Shown: positions 53,637 through 63,665 of the stretch, piece by piece
How positions within the stretch are numbered: position 1 is the first letter of the stretch
How the letters are laid out: the number at the start of each line of letters is the position of its first letter
Assembly: GCA_019671135.1 (NCBI GenBank)
Contig: JAHRHY010000020.1
Location: forward strand, 434,001 to 498,000
Length of the DNA stretch: 64,000 nucleotides
From: Linnemannia hyalina
Lineage: Eukaryota; Mortierellomycota; Mortierellomycetes; Mortierellales; Mortierellaceae
Reading direction: 5' to 3'
Made by a program: the position numbers and the translations under genes
Notes under the pieces: model-generated
Databases searched by the model: none
Told to the model about the DNA's origin: nothing
Seen by the model: the letters and a program-made list of their open reading frames with translations, nothing else

Positions 53637-54035
53637 ATGAAATGTTGTTGCAATAGTAATTGAACTTAGTACGAGAGGAACCGTTCATTCGGATAATTGG
53701 TATTTGGGCCTGCCTGAGCAGGCAATGGCCCGAAGCTATCATCCGTTGGGTTATGGCTGAACGCCTCTAAGTCAGAACCCGTGCTAGAACGCGACGATTA
53801 CCGCCTTGTGCCATTTTTAGTTGAATACGAATAGACCCACGGTCCTGAATCTTACGAACGTAGGGCTGCCTTGCAGAGCGGAAAGGCTTTGTGAGGCTCC
53901 TGCTAATGTTAATTTCAAATATTGCACGAGATAAATCCATTGCGGACGACTTTAATTGAACGGGGTATTGTAAGCAGTAGAGTAGCCTTGTTGCTACGAT
54001 CTGCTGAGATTAAGCCCATTGTTCTATAGATTTGT
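53464..54035 (+). rRNA. 28S rRNA, isolated 3' fragment
   Basis: From TAACTGGCTTGTGGCAGCC to the 3' end, about 570 nt of large-subunit rRNA. Recognisable blocks are the GATCCTTCGATGTCGGCTCT segment, the sarcin-ricin loop CTTAGTACGAGAGGAACC and the tail GATCTGCTGAGATTAAGCC. The bulk of 28S, 5.8S and 18S are absent from the window. After the 3' end, TTGTTC-GAAA-GAACAA (54032-54047) forms a hairpin before a T-rich tract, as in a 3' external spacer. It is probably a dispersed rDNA fragment, not a working unit. Confidence 0.88.
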
Positions 54036-54116
54036 TCGAAAGAACAACATCTCCTCTCTCTTTTTTCTTTTTTTCTTTTTCTCAAGGCGTTGTTAAGGGT
54101 AGCATATAGGCGATGG

Positions 54117-54532
54117 TGTTACAAAAAGATGTGGTGGCTAGGCAGTGGCGGCGATGCCTTAGGTTAGCAGTCATATTCTTTAGTAGACATAGTATTAGTA
54201 GTGCGCCGAGCCCTCTTGTCTGCTCTTTGTCCTTTTACACATCACTTGGACGAGAGCAGTATTGACAAGAGTTTCGCTGGCACGCTGCAGGTAACAACCC
54301 CCTCTTTGATAATATGAATACAAGGTCCTTTTACACATCACTTGGACGAGAGCAGTATTGACAAGAGTTTCGCTGGCACGCTGCAGTGTATCGTTTTGTG
54401 TGATTCTTTTAGGACACTATTGTCACTTCCCCTCCCCCCAACCTACAACCCCTTCCCCCCCCCCTCCGTACCAATTGAGGACCTAACAGCGGTCCTACAA
54501 CTCTGGCCGTCGACCCTCTCCCCTGAGTAACA
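54117..54532 (+). repeat. Gypsy 5' LTR with internal 62-bp duplication
   Basis: TGTTAC...GTAACA ends. 54229-54290 is repeated at 54325-54386, separated by 34 bp beginning GTAACAACCCC. Confidence 0.92.
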
Positions 54533-54585
54533 ATATTTTGGTGAACTACGCAGGGGCCAGCAATTGGTACAACAGCAAGAACAAG

Positions 54586-57500
54586 ATGGCAAACCCGACC
54601 TTTTACCTCACAAACCTCGAGACATGGACGAACGCTCAAGACATGGATGTGGAGAGCTGGCTCGCAGATGTATACCAGGTTGCCGATATCACCCAACTTC
54701 CGTACCAGCGAGTAGTGAAGCTCAAGACGACTGGTATGGCGAAAGGATGGGTGGAGAGATGGGCGTTGGAATTCGCCACCGACGGCAGTAAGGAAAAGTT
54801 CTCCACTGACTTTCGAGCGGAGATAGCCAGACCACGGACGACCGCCAGTACATATGCTGAGATAATGAGCATCAAGCAGAAGACCGGAGAGTTGACAGAC
54901 CGGTACATTGCAAGGATGAAGGCCAACATCAAGCTGCTACAGTTGACGTCCAAACCTGATGCTACCCTGTATACGCTGACCGATGACGCCGAGGCGACTT
55001 TCAGTATTGCGTTCTGTCGAGGGTTGATGCCTGGGCACCCCTTCAAGGTTAAGAACCGAGATCCCGAGCCGACCCTAGCAGGGACCTACGCCGCACTTGC
55101 CAAGTATTGCCGCCACAACCAATATGAGGAGGAGACTTACGAGGACAAGATCCGCAAGGAAGCTGAGAGGCTCGCACCCAGGCATACCACTGGATCGATC
55201 GAGATTGCCGGTACCAAGATCCCTGCCGCAGAGTTTCAAGCCTTCAGAAAGGACTTCGAGCCCGAAACGCTGACAGCAGAAGTTGATGAGATGGTCAAGA
55301 TGTTTGAGTCCTGGAGTTTGGCATCGTTGGAAGACCAGACCTCAGCCGGGCGAGTCGCTCGCACAATTGCTCGGCTTCCGGTAGCCGTTGCTCGCAAGGT
55401 ATTCGGCCACACTAGGTTCGCCCAGCACATTCGAGGTGGTGCCATCGAGATGCCAGCCAGCCGCCAAGTCGTGCAACCCAGCGCTACTCCTGCTTCCACC
55501 GGGCCCAGATTATGCCATAAGTGCCAGGCAGAAGGCCATTACGCCAACGAATGCCCTGCTGTTGAGTGTTATCACTGCCATGAAAGAGGACATGTCGCCC
55601 GAGTTTGCCCCAACAAGTCCACCACCCCAGCGACAGGCCCCAACAGTATCCCCGTAACCCAACAAAACTCGATGAGAGTGCAGAGCATCGAAATCGACCA
55701 CGCCTTGGCCGCGCAGAGGACGACACGCAGTATGGGTGGGGTCGACCAAAAGCGGCGCCAAGAACGATCGAACCTTCCAGTAGGACCCAAGGCCAAGAAA
55801 GATATGAGCCCGGCAAAATCGAAAGTCGTTGATAGAGCCATGGATTGGGAGGAAGAACCTGTGTCTGGAACCTTAAATGACGCCGCAGGAATTGGGCACA
55901 TTGAGAGCAGCGACAGAGGGCGGCGTGGACCTGTCGGAGTAGTCACGATAGAGCCAGTGACAGAGGAGGCGATTGGCGAGGATGCCGTGAGGAAGAGAAG
56001 GCCCAAGCAGAAAGTTGAACCGGATCCAGTCTTCGTATCCAGTATTGAGAACCTCACCTTTGACGTCGCCACTATCTCGAAGCATGGAGGCCGAATGCCG
56101 TCGCAGCTCAAGGCAGCAGTCAGTCGCGTGTATGCCGACAGCCGGGAGAGACGAAAGAAGGCGAGGGCCAAGAGCAACACCGCGCAGGCTGCGCAACCAT
56201 CTATAACTGTGGCCAATCGGGGTATCGCAGTCTCGAGAAAGACGCTAGGAGATGTAACCACTGTCAGAGTCAACGGCCGTAGTTACCCGAATGCTATCAT
56301 CGACCCAGGCAATGATAGGACGATGATGGGGCTCCATGTAGCACAAGACCTCGGACTCGAACTCAAACCAGCCAACCGCGGTATCCTGCTGGCTGATGGC
56401 CGATTTGACAACCTCGCAGGATCAACTGGACCCATCAAGTTCTATGTCCAAGGGTTCGGTGGGCAGATGGATATGGGCGTGATCGACTGCAAGCGCTCCT
56501 ACGATTTCCTCCTCGGAGACGACTGGCTAGCTTTCGTGGGAGCCAGGGCTGCTTTCAGTGGAGGAAAGCGATACTACGTCCGCAAGGAAGGAGTCAACGT
56601 TTATTTGGGCACGAGTGATGAACCGCACAGTGATTCCAGTGGGTCTGAGGAGTACTCTGACGACGATTATAGCGATGAGGATTCGGATGAGGAGTATGAA
56701 TCGGATGAGTCCACAGGAGATGCCAAAGAAGGGTTTCGAGCCATGCGAGTGCGGTCCTTCGAGTTGTCAGACATATCGATCCAAGCGCGGTCTGTGGAGA
56801 CTGTTAACTTGCAGAGCAAGGAGTCACTGGTGTCGTCGCCTGTGAAGTCACCTGAGTCGTCGCCTGAGTCGTCGCCTGAGTTGCCGCAGTTCAAAGTCGG
56901 AGATGTAGTAGTCGACATCAACCCAGCATTGGAGATGGAGAAGCGAGTACAGATGGTTGAGCTCCTGGAACGGAACAGAGACCGGTTTACAATGGACATG
57001 CAGGACTTGGAGGTCACCACCGTCTTAGAGCACGAGGTCAATGTCATCCCTGGATCGAAGCCGGTATACGTTGGATGGTCGCCTCGATACGCGCCCAAGG
57101 AGATGGAGTTCCTCAAGAAGAGTATTTCCGAGGAATTAGCTACAGGCAAGATCGTCGAGATGGAGTCCGAATGGTGCGCGCCATTGTCCCTGGCGTCCAA
57201 AAAGGATGGGAGCATCAGAAAGTGTGTCGCCTATGTCGGTCTGAATAAGGTCACGGAGAGAGAGAGTTGGCCTCTCCCGAACATCGAGCATATCCTAGAC
57301 GAGCTGGCCGGTCACCATTACTATTCCAGTCTGGACGGATTTCAAGGATACTACGTTATTGGAGTGAAGAAGGAGCACCGCAAGTATCTCGGCTTCAGGA
57401 CCCCGTTCGGAACCTACGCTTACACCGTCATGCCGTTTGGTCTCAAGAATGCACCACACACGTTCAGTCGCTTCGTCCAGAAGGTCTATGGCAACCTGAT

Positions 57501-59691
57501 CGGCACCGTGTTGAACGCATACATGGACGACGTCTGTAATAGAGACATGGAATGGGACGAACACTTGGATGGTTTGGATCGGACATTCGCCGCAGCCAGG
57601 AAAGGTGGTGTCAAATACAAAGCCTCCAAGCTCCATTTCGGATACGACAAAGTCGAGTTCACAGGACATATCGTTGGACGAGATGGAATCCAGGTCATGC
57701 CCGACAAAGTTGAGAAGGTCCTCAATTTCGTGATCATGGACTCAAAAGGGCAGGTGAGGGCATTTCTGGGGTTGACTGGATACTACCGTCGGTTCATCTG
57801 GGTGTACGCTAAGCTGGCGGAGCCGTTGAATCGGTTGTTGCGGAAGGGAGTAGTGTTCGTGATGGGCCACGAGCAGATAGAATCGATGAGGAACCTGCAG
57901 GAGGCGATCATGACGTCGCCAGTTCTCAAAGGTCCCGACTTCGAGCGTGATTGGATCATGCCATGCGACGCTTGTGACTATGCGGTTGGGTCTGTACTGG
58001 AACAGGAGGACGAGAACGGAGAGGTCAGGCCTGTATTCTTCTACAGCAAGACACTTCATGGCCCCGAGTTGAATTATTCCACGAGCGAGAAGGAGTGCCT
58101 GGCAATTGTGTTCTCGGTCAAGAAGTTCAGGCCATACATTTTGGGTCGATCGGTAGTTGTCTTTACGGACCACGCGCCGTTGAAGTGGTTGTTCTCCAAG
58201 ACCGATTTGACTGGACGCCCAGCGAGATGGCAGATGACTTTGGCGGAATTCGACCTCACCATTCGGACCAAGCCTGGAATCAAGAATGGAAACGCGGATG
58301 GCATGAGTAGGCTGACGGTTAGAGAAGAGTTTGCGGGGGACGATATTGATGACGAGATGCCTGAGTGTCTGACTCTGCGAGCGGTTTCGATGGACAGCAA
58401 ATGGGCAGAGTGCAAGTGGTACAGGAACACATTTACCTACTTGACCACTGGAACTCTGAGGCTGGAAGACTACAACGAGGCAAGAAGGGCCAAGAGGAGG
58501 GCATTTCGTTTTAGGGTTGACGCGCAGAAAGGGTTACTGTACCGGGATGCCGACAACGTTGAGAAGCAGTGCGTAGTGGAGTCTGAGGTGGAGGAAAAAC
58601 TGTCGTGGGCACATGACGTTGGAGGCCATTATGGAGCGGAAGCTACGCTGGCGACAATTCGAGCTCAAGGGTGGTGGCCGACGATGAGGAAGGATGTGTT
58701 CGATTGGGTCAAGTCATGTCGTCGGTGTCAGCAGTTCGGACCCAGAGAGAAGCACAACGAGCTTCATCCATCGACGCCGGATTTTCCGTTCGAGATTCTA
58801 TTTGTCGATCTGATCGAATATTTGCCCAGGACGACAAGAGGAATGACGTCGATTGTTGTGTTTACGGACTCGTTTACCAAGTGGACAGAGGCCTGTGCCA
58901 TCCCGAACAAGAGTGCCGCAAGTGTCAAGGCAGCCCTTTTCTTGTCGATCATGTGTCGGTTTGGTCTTCCCGTGGTCATTCGAAGCGATGGAGGACCAGC
59001 GTTCAGGACGGAGTTCAAGGAGATGTGTGAGGCATGGGGCATCAAGCACTTGGTCGGGTCCACTAGACATCCGCAGAGCCAAGGTCAAGTTGAAGCCACC
59101 AACAAGTTGATCGAGGAGAGGTTGCGTAGGAGCGTGTCGGCAGGAGTCGAATGGGACGTTCTTTTACCCAAGGCAGTCTACGACATCAACCACCGCATCG
59201 TCGGCAGCACCAAGATCTCTCCCTCGGAAGCGCTGATGGGCTTCGTTGGCCGTTCTGCACTGCGCCAGTCTTTCAGCGATGATCGTCTGTTTACGACCAC
59301 CGGTGAAATTGAACCTGTGCACGAGGAGCTGGAAGGAGCGATGGCCCGATTTGTTTGTCGTCGCGAGGGACTGCGAGAGTTGGCATACGAGAACAGGATG
59401 AATGCGAACGAGAAGGCGAAGCGTTATTATGATCGTCGTGTCAAGGTCATCAAGTTCGAGAAGGGCGAACGAGTATGGGTCTTTAATCTCGCGTTTGTGA
59501 CGGGCTTTGGGAGGAAGCTTACCCCTCGTTGGTTGGGGCCTTTTGAGGTCGTTTGGGTCGGTCGAACGGGCGCATATGGGGTGAAGACGGGTCGTACTCA
59601 CTACGGAACCAAGGAAGGAGTAGAGACACTGAGTGGTGATATGTTGAAGAAAGTAGTGGAAAGGAGAGTGAGGGAGGAGAGGAAGGAGTGA
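54586..59691 (+). CDS. Gypsy Gag-Pol polyprotein
   Basis: 1,701 residues from MANPTFYLTNLETWTNAQ (54586); an upstream TTG lies in the primer-binding region. Two CCHC knuckles: CHKCQAEGHYANEC (about 309) and CYHCHERGHVARVC (about 328). Protease-like AIIDPGNDRTMM near 570 has DPG instead of D(S/T)G. RT: AYMDDVCN near 978. RNase H: MPCDACDYAVGSVL and FTDHAPLKWL. Integrase finger: HDVGGHYG...CRRCQQ near 1341. Core: LFVDLIEY (1404), RSDGGPAF (1466) and HPQSQGQVEATNK (1494). No chromodomain. No stop or frameshift. Gag and pol share one frame, so no recoding step is needed. Confidence 0.93.
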   Translation: MANPTFYLTNLETWTNAQDMDVESWLADVYQVADITQLPYQRVVKLKTTGMAKGWVERWALEFATDGSKEKFSTDFRAEIARPRTTASTYAEIMSIKQKTGELTDRYIARMKANIKLLQLTSKPDATLYTLTDDAEATFSIAFCRGLMPGHPFKVKNRDPEPTLAGTYAALAKYCRHNQYEEETYEDKIRKEAERLAPRHTTGSIEIAGTKIPAAEFQAFRKDFEPETLTAEVDEMVKMFESWSLASLEDQTSAGRVARTIARLPVAVARKVFGHTRFAQHIRGGAIEMPASRQVVQPSATPASTGPRLCHKCQAEGHYANECPAVECYHCHERGHVARVCPNKSTTPATGPNSIPVTQQNSMRVQSIEIDHALAAQRTTRSMGGVDQKRRQERSNLPVGPKAKKDMSPAKSKVVDRAMDWEEEPVSGTLNDAAGIGHIESSDRGRRGPVGVVTIEPVTEEAIGEDAVRKRRPKQKVEPDPVFVSSIENLTFDVATISKHGGRMPSQLKAAVSRVYADSRERRKKARAKSNTAQAAQPSITVANRGIAVSRKTLGDVTTVRVNGRSYPNAIIDPGNDRTMMGLHVAQDLGLELKPANRGILLADGRFDNLAGSTGPIKFYVQGFGGQMDMGVIDCKRSYDFLLGDDWLAFVGARAAFSGGKRYYVRKEGVNVYLGTSDEPHSDSSGSEEYSDDDYSDEDSDEEYESDESTGDAKEGFRAMRVRSFELSDISIQARSVETVNLQSKESLVSSPVKSPESSPESSPELPQFKVGDVVVDINPALEMEKRVQMVELLERNRDRFTMDMQDLEVTTVLEHEVNVIPGSKPVYVGWSPRYAPKEMEFLKKSISEELATGKIVEMESEWCAPLSLASKKDGSIRKCVAYVGLNKVTERESWPLPNIEHILDELAGHHYYSSLDGFQGYYVIGVKKEHRKYLGFRTPFGTYAYTVMPFGLKNAPHTFSRFVQKVYGNLIGTVLNAYMDDVCNRDMEWDEHLDGLDRTFAAARKGGVKYKASKLHFGYDKVEFTGHIVGRDGIQVMPDKVEKVLNFVIMDSKGQVRAFLGLTGYYRRFIWVYAKLAEPLNRLLRKGVVFVMGHEQIESMRNLQEAIMTSPVLKGPDFERDWIMPCDACDYAVGSVLEQEDENGEVRPVFFYSKTLHGPELNYSTSEKECLAIVFSVKKFRPYILGRSVVVFTDHAPLKWLFSKTDLTGRPARWQMTLAEFDLTIRTKPGIKNGNADGMSRLTVREEFAGDDIDDEMPECLTLRAVSMDSKWAECKWYRNTFTYLTTGTLRLEDYNEARRAKRRAFRFRVDAQKGLLYRDADNVEKQCVVESEVEEKLSWAHDVGGHYGAEATLATIRAQGWWPTMRKDVFDWVKSCRRCQQFGPREKHNELHPSTPDFPFEILFVDLIEYLPRTTRGMTSIVVFTDSFTKWTEACAIPNKSAASVKAALFLSIMCRFGLPVVIRSDGGPAFRTEFKEMCEAWGIKHLVGSTRHPQSQGQVEATNKLIEERLRRSVSAGVEWDVLLPKAVYDINHRIVGSTKISPSEALMGFVGRSALRQSFSDDRLFTTTGEIEPVHEELEGAMARFVCRREGLRELAYENRMNANEKAKRYYDRRVKVIKFEKGERVWVFNLAFVTGFGRKLTPRWLGPFEVVWVGRTGAYGVKTGRTHYGTKEGVETLSGDMLKKVVERRVREERKE

Positions 59692-59740
59692 AGATGTGAA
59701 TTGTCAGGGGACGGGCATCCCATCTGAGGGAGGTAGAAAC

Positions 59741-60156
59741 TGTTACAAAAAGATGTGGTGGCTAGGCAGTGGCGGCGATGCCTTAGGTTAGCAGTCATAT
59801 TCTTTAGTAGACATAGTATTAGTAGTGCGCCGAGCCCTCTTGTCTGCTCTTTGTCCTTTTACACATCACTTGGACGAGAGCAGTATTGACAAGAGTTTCG
59901 CTGGCACGCTGCAGGTAACAACCCCCTCTTTGATAATATGAATACAAGGTCCTTTTACACATCACTTGGACGAGAGCAGTATTGACAAGAGTTTCGCTGG
60001 CACGCTGCAGTGTATCGTTTTGTGTGATTCTTTTAGGACACTATTGTCACTTCCCCTCCCCCCAACCTACAACCCCTTCCCCCCCCCCTCCGTACCAATT
60101 GAGGACCTAACAGCGGTCCTACAACTCTGGCCGTCGACCCTCTCCCCTGAGTAACA
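59741..60156 (+). repeat. Gypsy 3' LTR
   Basis: Same length as the 5' LTR and, where compared, the same sequence, followed by the 4-bp duplication ATGG. Confidence 0.92.
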
Positions 60157-60177
60157 ATGGTTGTGTCATGGCAGCTG

Positions 60178-60240
60178 GATTCGATTCGAATGCGCACAAA
60201 CCCAATGCAAAACATAGTGATTCGAATGAAATTCGAATAG
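60178..60240. repeat. Decayed relative of the hAT MITE arm
   Basis: TTCGAATGCGCACAAACCC, then AATGCAAAACATAG and ATTCGAAT motifs match the right arm of the MITE at 20001-20145. Confidence 0.65.
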
Positions 60241-60596
60241 ATGCCCTATACAAAACAGGTCCAATGATGTGATTAGATTGAACAATGAATTAATCTGAAT
60301 TGCATGCGATGATCAACTTTCTAGTTGTTGAAGGACAATGTCAAGTAAATCAGAATCTGATGATGTGACGTTGGAACGAATAGGTTGCAATGGAAAACAA
60401 AAAAGTTCATTCATGTCAAAAAGTCGAAATCATTCGGCCTCTTTTGTTCATGACTGTAGGTTGACCAAGAAGCGGGCCATTGGAGGGCGAAAATTGAAGA
60501 TCATGGTGTTACTGAGTGCATGGGATAGGGCATACAACAACGATAGTGGTGGTGGTGGTGGTGGTGGCTGTTGAAATAAAACTACGGATCGATCCA
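60241..60596. other. Spacer, no supported gene
   Basis: AT-rich. A 78-codon ORF at 60338-60574 ends in a GGT repeat and has no family feature. Confidence 0.4.
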
Positions 60597-60685
60597 CTGG
60601 TTGACACTGGTTGGCACTGATTGACACTGGTTTGTACTGGTTGGCACTGGTTTGCACACTGGTTTGCCTACGGGTTTGAACTGGT
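60597..60685. repeat. CTGGTTGGCACT minisatellite
   Basis: Six to seven imperfect 10-12-bp units (CTGGTTGACA / CTGGTTTGCA). Confidence 0.8.
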
Positions 60686-60746
60686 TTATTCCAACAAAAA
60701 CCCGTACTTGTGTCACCAGAGACTAGTTTTTATTCGCAACTAGTTT

Positions 60747-60813
60747 CCAGGGGAGGCCCTGGATAAATCATTTATCCACCTACTCACTGACAAATCAAGC
60801 CTTGATTTGTCAG
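60747..60813. promoter_or_regulatory. Cluster of three palindromes upstream of the oxidoreductase
   Basis: Arms CCAGGG/CCCTGG (60747-60762), GGATAAAT/ATTTATCC around one C (60761-60777), and CTGACAAATCAAG/CTTGATTTGTCAG around one C (60787-60813), about 200-270 bp before the ATG at 61020. They could be binding sites for dimeric regulators or hairpins of an old insertion. The regulatory role is a guess. Confidence 0.4.
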
Positions 60814-61019
60814 TATGTGATTCGCACAAAAAAGACGCTATTTTGAGTCGAGTCTGACAAATTGCAGTCCGTGTCCAGGTGGATCATAAAAAACCGGCCA
60901 CTCTAATTTTTTTTCTCTCATTCTTCTCTTTCCTTCCTATTTCACATTCATCGATCTCGTTATCGTCCTCCCTCACTTCAAAAAAGAACCTCCTCCCGAA
61001 AGAAAAACAAAGTACAGCC

Positions 61020-62367
61020 ATGCCTTCCACACAAGCACCTTCCACGACGGACGCAATTGCCGTCCACAAGAACTATCGCATCCAATACCCCCAAGAGCGC
61101 TACTTCATCAAGCAACCCGTCGCACCTGGCTCATACCTCGGCCCCATTGACGCCTCTTTGCCCAATGCCGACAAGGTTCCTCTGTTGTTCCAGCCTTTCC
61201 AGGTCAAGGATCTGACCTTGCCCAACAGAGTGGTCGTTGCCCCCATGGGTCAATTCTCTAGTCAGGACGGTTTCTTTACAGACTATCACCTCGTCCATCT
61301 CGGATCCTTTGCCACCCATGGCGCCGGTTTGATCTTGGCCGAGGCGACGGCGGTTGTGCCAGAGGGCCGGATTTCGCCTGCTGATACCGGTCTTTGGGAC
61401 GACAAGCAAATCCCTGGGTTGAAGCGGATCGCTGATTTTGTTCACGCCCAGGGTTCCAAGCTCGGTATTCAGCTCGCTCACGCCGGACGAAAGGTAACAG
61501 ACGATAAACAAACAAACGACCTTCTCACCAAACAGTAAAAGCGAAAACTCATCATCTTGCTTTGTTCTTTTTTTTTTTTTTTTTTTTTTTAAACCCTCGT
61601 AGGCATCCGTGAAAGCCCACTACGAGGAGCTCCCAGAGTCGGCGTACTGGAAGGACAATGTGGTCGCACCCAGCGGCGGAGCCGAGTTTCAATGGGGTCA
61701 GTCCCATCATATCCCTCGCGAGCTCTCGATCGAGGAGATTGAGGAGACGATCAAGGCCTTTGGCACAGCGGCGGCCCGTGCAGCCAAGGCTGGGTTGGAC
61801 ACGGTCGAGATCCACGGTGCCCATGGATACCTGATCCATCAATTCCTTTCCCCCGTCAGCAACCATCGCACGGATCGCTATGGTGGGTCGCTCGAGAACC
61901 GAGCTCAGTTCTTGCTGGAGGTCATTCGGGCTGTCCGTGAGAACTTTCCTGCAGAGAAACCAATCTTGCTCAGAGTTTCGGCCACGGATTTCGTTGAGCA
62001 CTTGGATCAGCCTTCGTGGGACATTGCACAAACGGTTCAGATCGCAAAGTGGGTCAAGGAGGCTGGCGTGGATGTCTTCCATGTGTCTGCGGGTGGGAAC
62101 ACGGCGAAGCAGCGGATCAAGGCCTTCCCCGGTTACCAGGTTCCTTTCGCTGAACGTGTGAAGAGGGAGGTGCCCGGTCTTGTGGTCGTGGCGGTCGGTA
62201 TCATCACGGAAGGCAAGCAGGCTGAGGAAGTGTTGGAGAAGGAGAAGGCCGACTTGATTGCTGTTGGCCGTGGGTTCTTGAGACACCCCAACTTTGTCAT
62301 CAACGCTGCCCAGGCTCTGAACGTCAAGGCCAAGTTCTCTCAGCAGTACGAGCATGGCCGTATCTAA
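61020..62367 (+). CDS. Old yellow enzyme family NAD(P)H:flavin oxidoreductase (YqjM-like)
   Basis: Exons 61020-61493 and 61603-62367 (109-bp intron with a long T run) encode 412 residues from MPSTQAPSTTDAIAVHK. FMN-binding TIM barrel that reduces activated C=C bonds with NAD(P)H, probably cytosolic. YqjM-like blocks: LFQPFQVKDLTLPNRVVVAP (about 55-75), IQLAHAGRKA across the splice site (about 150-159), IHGAHGYLIHQFLSP with the substrate-binding His pair (about 229), SNHRTDRYGGSLENR, and the C-terminal VGRGFLRHPNFV. Where YqjM has the redox Cys and a Tyr (PMCMYS), this protein has PMGQFS, so that Cys control is absent. The open frame upstream of 61020 is leader. The physiological substrate is unknown. 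Confidence 0.92.
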
Positions 62368-62869
62368 AAACTCAATTGCATCGTCAAGCATCCCATCGTA
62401 CAGTACACGACTGCTTGTCACAACAAAAAATGTACACTGCGCTCCAAAACTGAGTGTACATGTTTTAATTCTTTTTCTTTATCTTTCTTTACAAGATAAG
62501 TGCTGCTTCGATTACGCCAATATTAAGTATACAAAGATTCTTGATACTGCCATATATGAGGTTCAATTTTGAAGCCGATAGGAATGACATGGAATTTTTT
62601 ATAATTTTTTTTCTTTCACTACCTCATGTACATGTACACCTCCAACAGTATAGTGAAACATGGAGTGCCGCTGCAGCATTAGGGGAGATGACCTACCAAG
62701 AACGGACGCATGCAAAGCAGAGTGTGCGCGTGTGAGAGATAAATTAAAAAAAAAGGTCAGAGTTGTCGGAGGCGGATGAAAAGTGGTGACGAGAAAAGGG
62801 CGCGACAATTGAGACAAGTGGTGAGAGAAGTAGAGAGGACAACAAAGGAAGTAGAACAACTAGGAGCAT

Positions 62870-63060
62870 AAAAAAAAAGGACAAAAGGACGAAAAACAAA
62901 AGACAAAAGGACAAAGGATAAAAGACAAAAGACAAAATGAAAAAAAAAAACAAAATGACAACAAAAGACAACATGACAAAAGGACAAAAGAAGCAGCGAG
63001 GCAGCGGTAAAGATAAAGGGCAGCGGTGAAGATAAAGGGCAGCGGTAAAGAAAAAGGGCA
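62870..63060. repeat. AAAGGACAAAAGACA-type minisatellite, first block
   Basis: AAAAGGACAAAAGAC units followed by three AGCGGTAAAGATAAAGGGC units (about 63,002-63,060). Confidence 0.8.
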
Positions 63061-63289
63061 ACAGGGAAGAAAAGTTATAATTCAGGAACGCTCGCGGCAT
63101 CAGAGTGATCACTTACCAACGGACACACGTCAAGCTGAGTATGCGCGTATGTGAGGTGAAATTACAAAAAGATCAAGGTGATGCCGACAAAAGGGTGCGA
63201 CAGTGAGAGGACAACAAAGGAGAAAGCAAAGAAGTGGAACAATTAAGAACAGCAAAAAAAAGAAGAAAGGGAAAACAAAAGAAAAGGAC

Positions 63290-63500
63290 AAAAACCAAAA
63301 AGGACAAAAAACAAAAGGACAAAAGACAAAAGGATAAAAAACAAAAGGACAAAAAACAAAAGGACAAAGACAAAAGGACAAAGACAAAAGGACAAAGACA
63401 AAAGGACAAAGACAAAAGGACAAAGACAAAAGGACAAAGACAAAAGGACAAAGACAAAAGACAAAAGGACAAAAGACAAAAGGACAAAAGACAAAGGATC
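63290..63500. repeat. GACAAAGACAAAAG minisatellite, second block
   Basis: Regular 13-16-bp units (AAAGGACAAAGAC), more homogeneous than the first block. Confidence 0.85.
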
Positions 63501-63665
63501 AAAAATAAAAGAGGCAAAAAAAAAGAGGCAAAAAAAAAGGAAAAAAGGTAAAAGAAAGAAAGGGAAAAAAGAAAAGGAAGAGAAAAGGGGAAAAAAAAAA
63601 GAGATCACAGCGCAGGTTCGACGGCTAGAAGTACAACGACAATGACGTGAAGAAGCCTGAATGGG

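Larger units (their letters stand above)
54117..60156 (+). mobile_element. Young Ty3/Gypsy retrotransposon, complete
   Basis: 6,040 bp. The two 416-bp LTRs (54117-54532, 59741-60156) look identical over the stretches I compared. The target duplication is ATGG (54113-54116, 60157-60160). TGGTGAACTACGC a few bases after the 5' LTR is the likely primer-binding site, and GAGGGAGGTAGAAAC before the 3' LTR is the polypurine tract. One uninterrupted gag-pol ORF. All features suggest a recent insertion that may be able to move. It sits between the 28S fragment and a decayed MITE. Confidence 0.94.
62368..63665. other. Repeat-filled 3' flank, no supported gene
   Basis: Contains two diverged direct copies of one segment (about 62,690-62,860 and 63,105-63,240; shared ACTTACC/ACCTACC...AACGGA and GCGCGT.TGTGAG), each followed by purine-rich repeats. 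ORFs reading KDKRTKTKG or long hydrophobic runs are translations of the repeats. Confidence 0.55.

Noticed and set aside
60338..60574. 78-residue ORF before the minisatellite
   Set aside because: Ends in a GGT repeat; no motif, homologue pattern or splice support.
63234..63551. 105-residue Lys-rich ORF
   Set aside because: A translation of the GACAAAGACAAAAG repeat; no start context and no family.
62744..63608. Hydrophobic Phe/Leu-rich ORFs on the minus strand resembling membrane proteins
   Set aside because: Antisense of the purine-rich minisatellites; the periodic peptides only mirror the DNA repeat.
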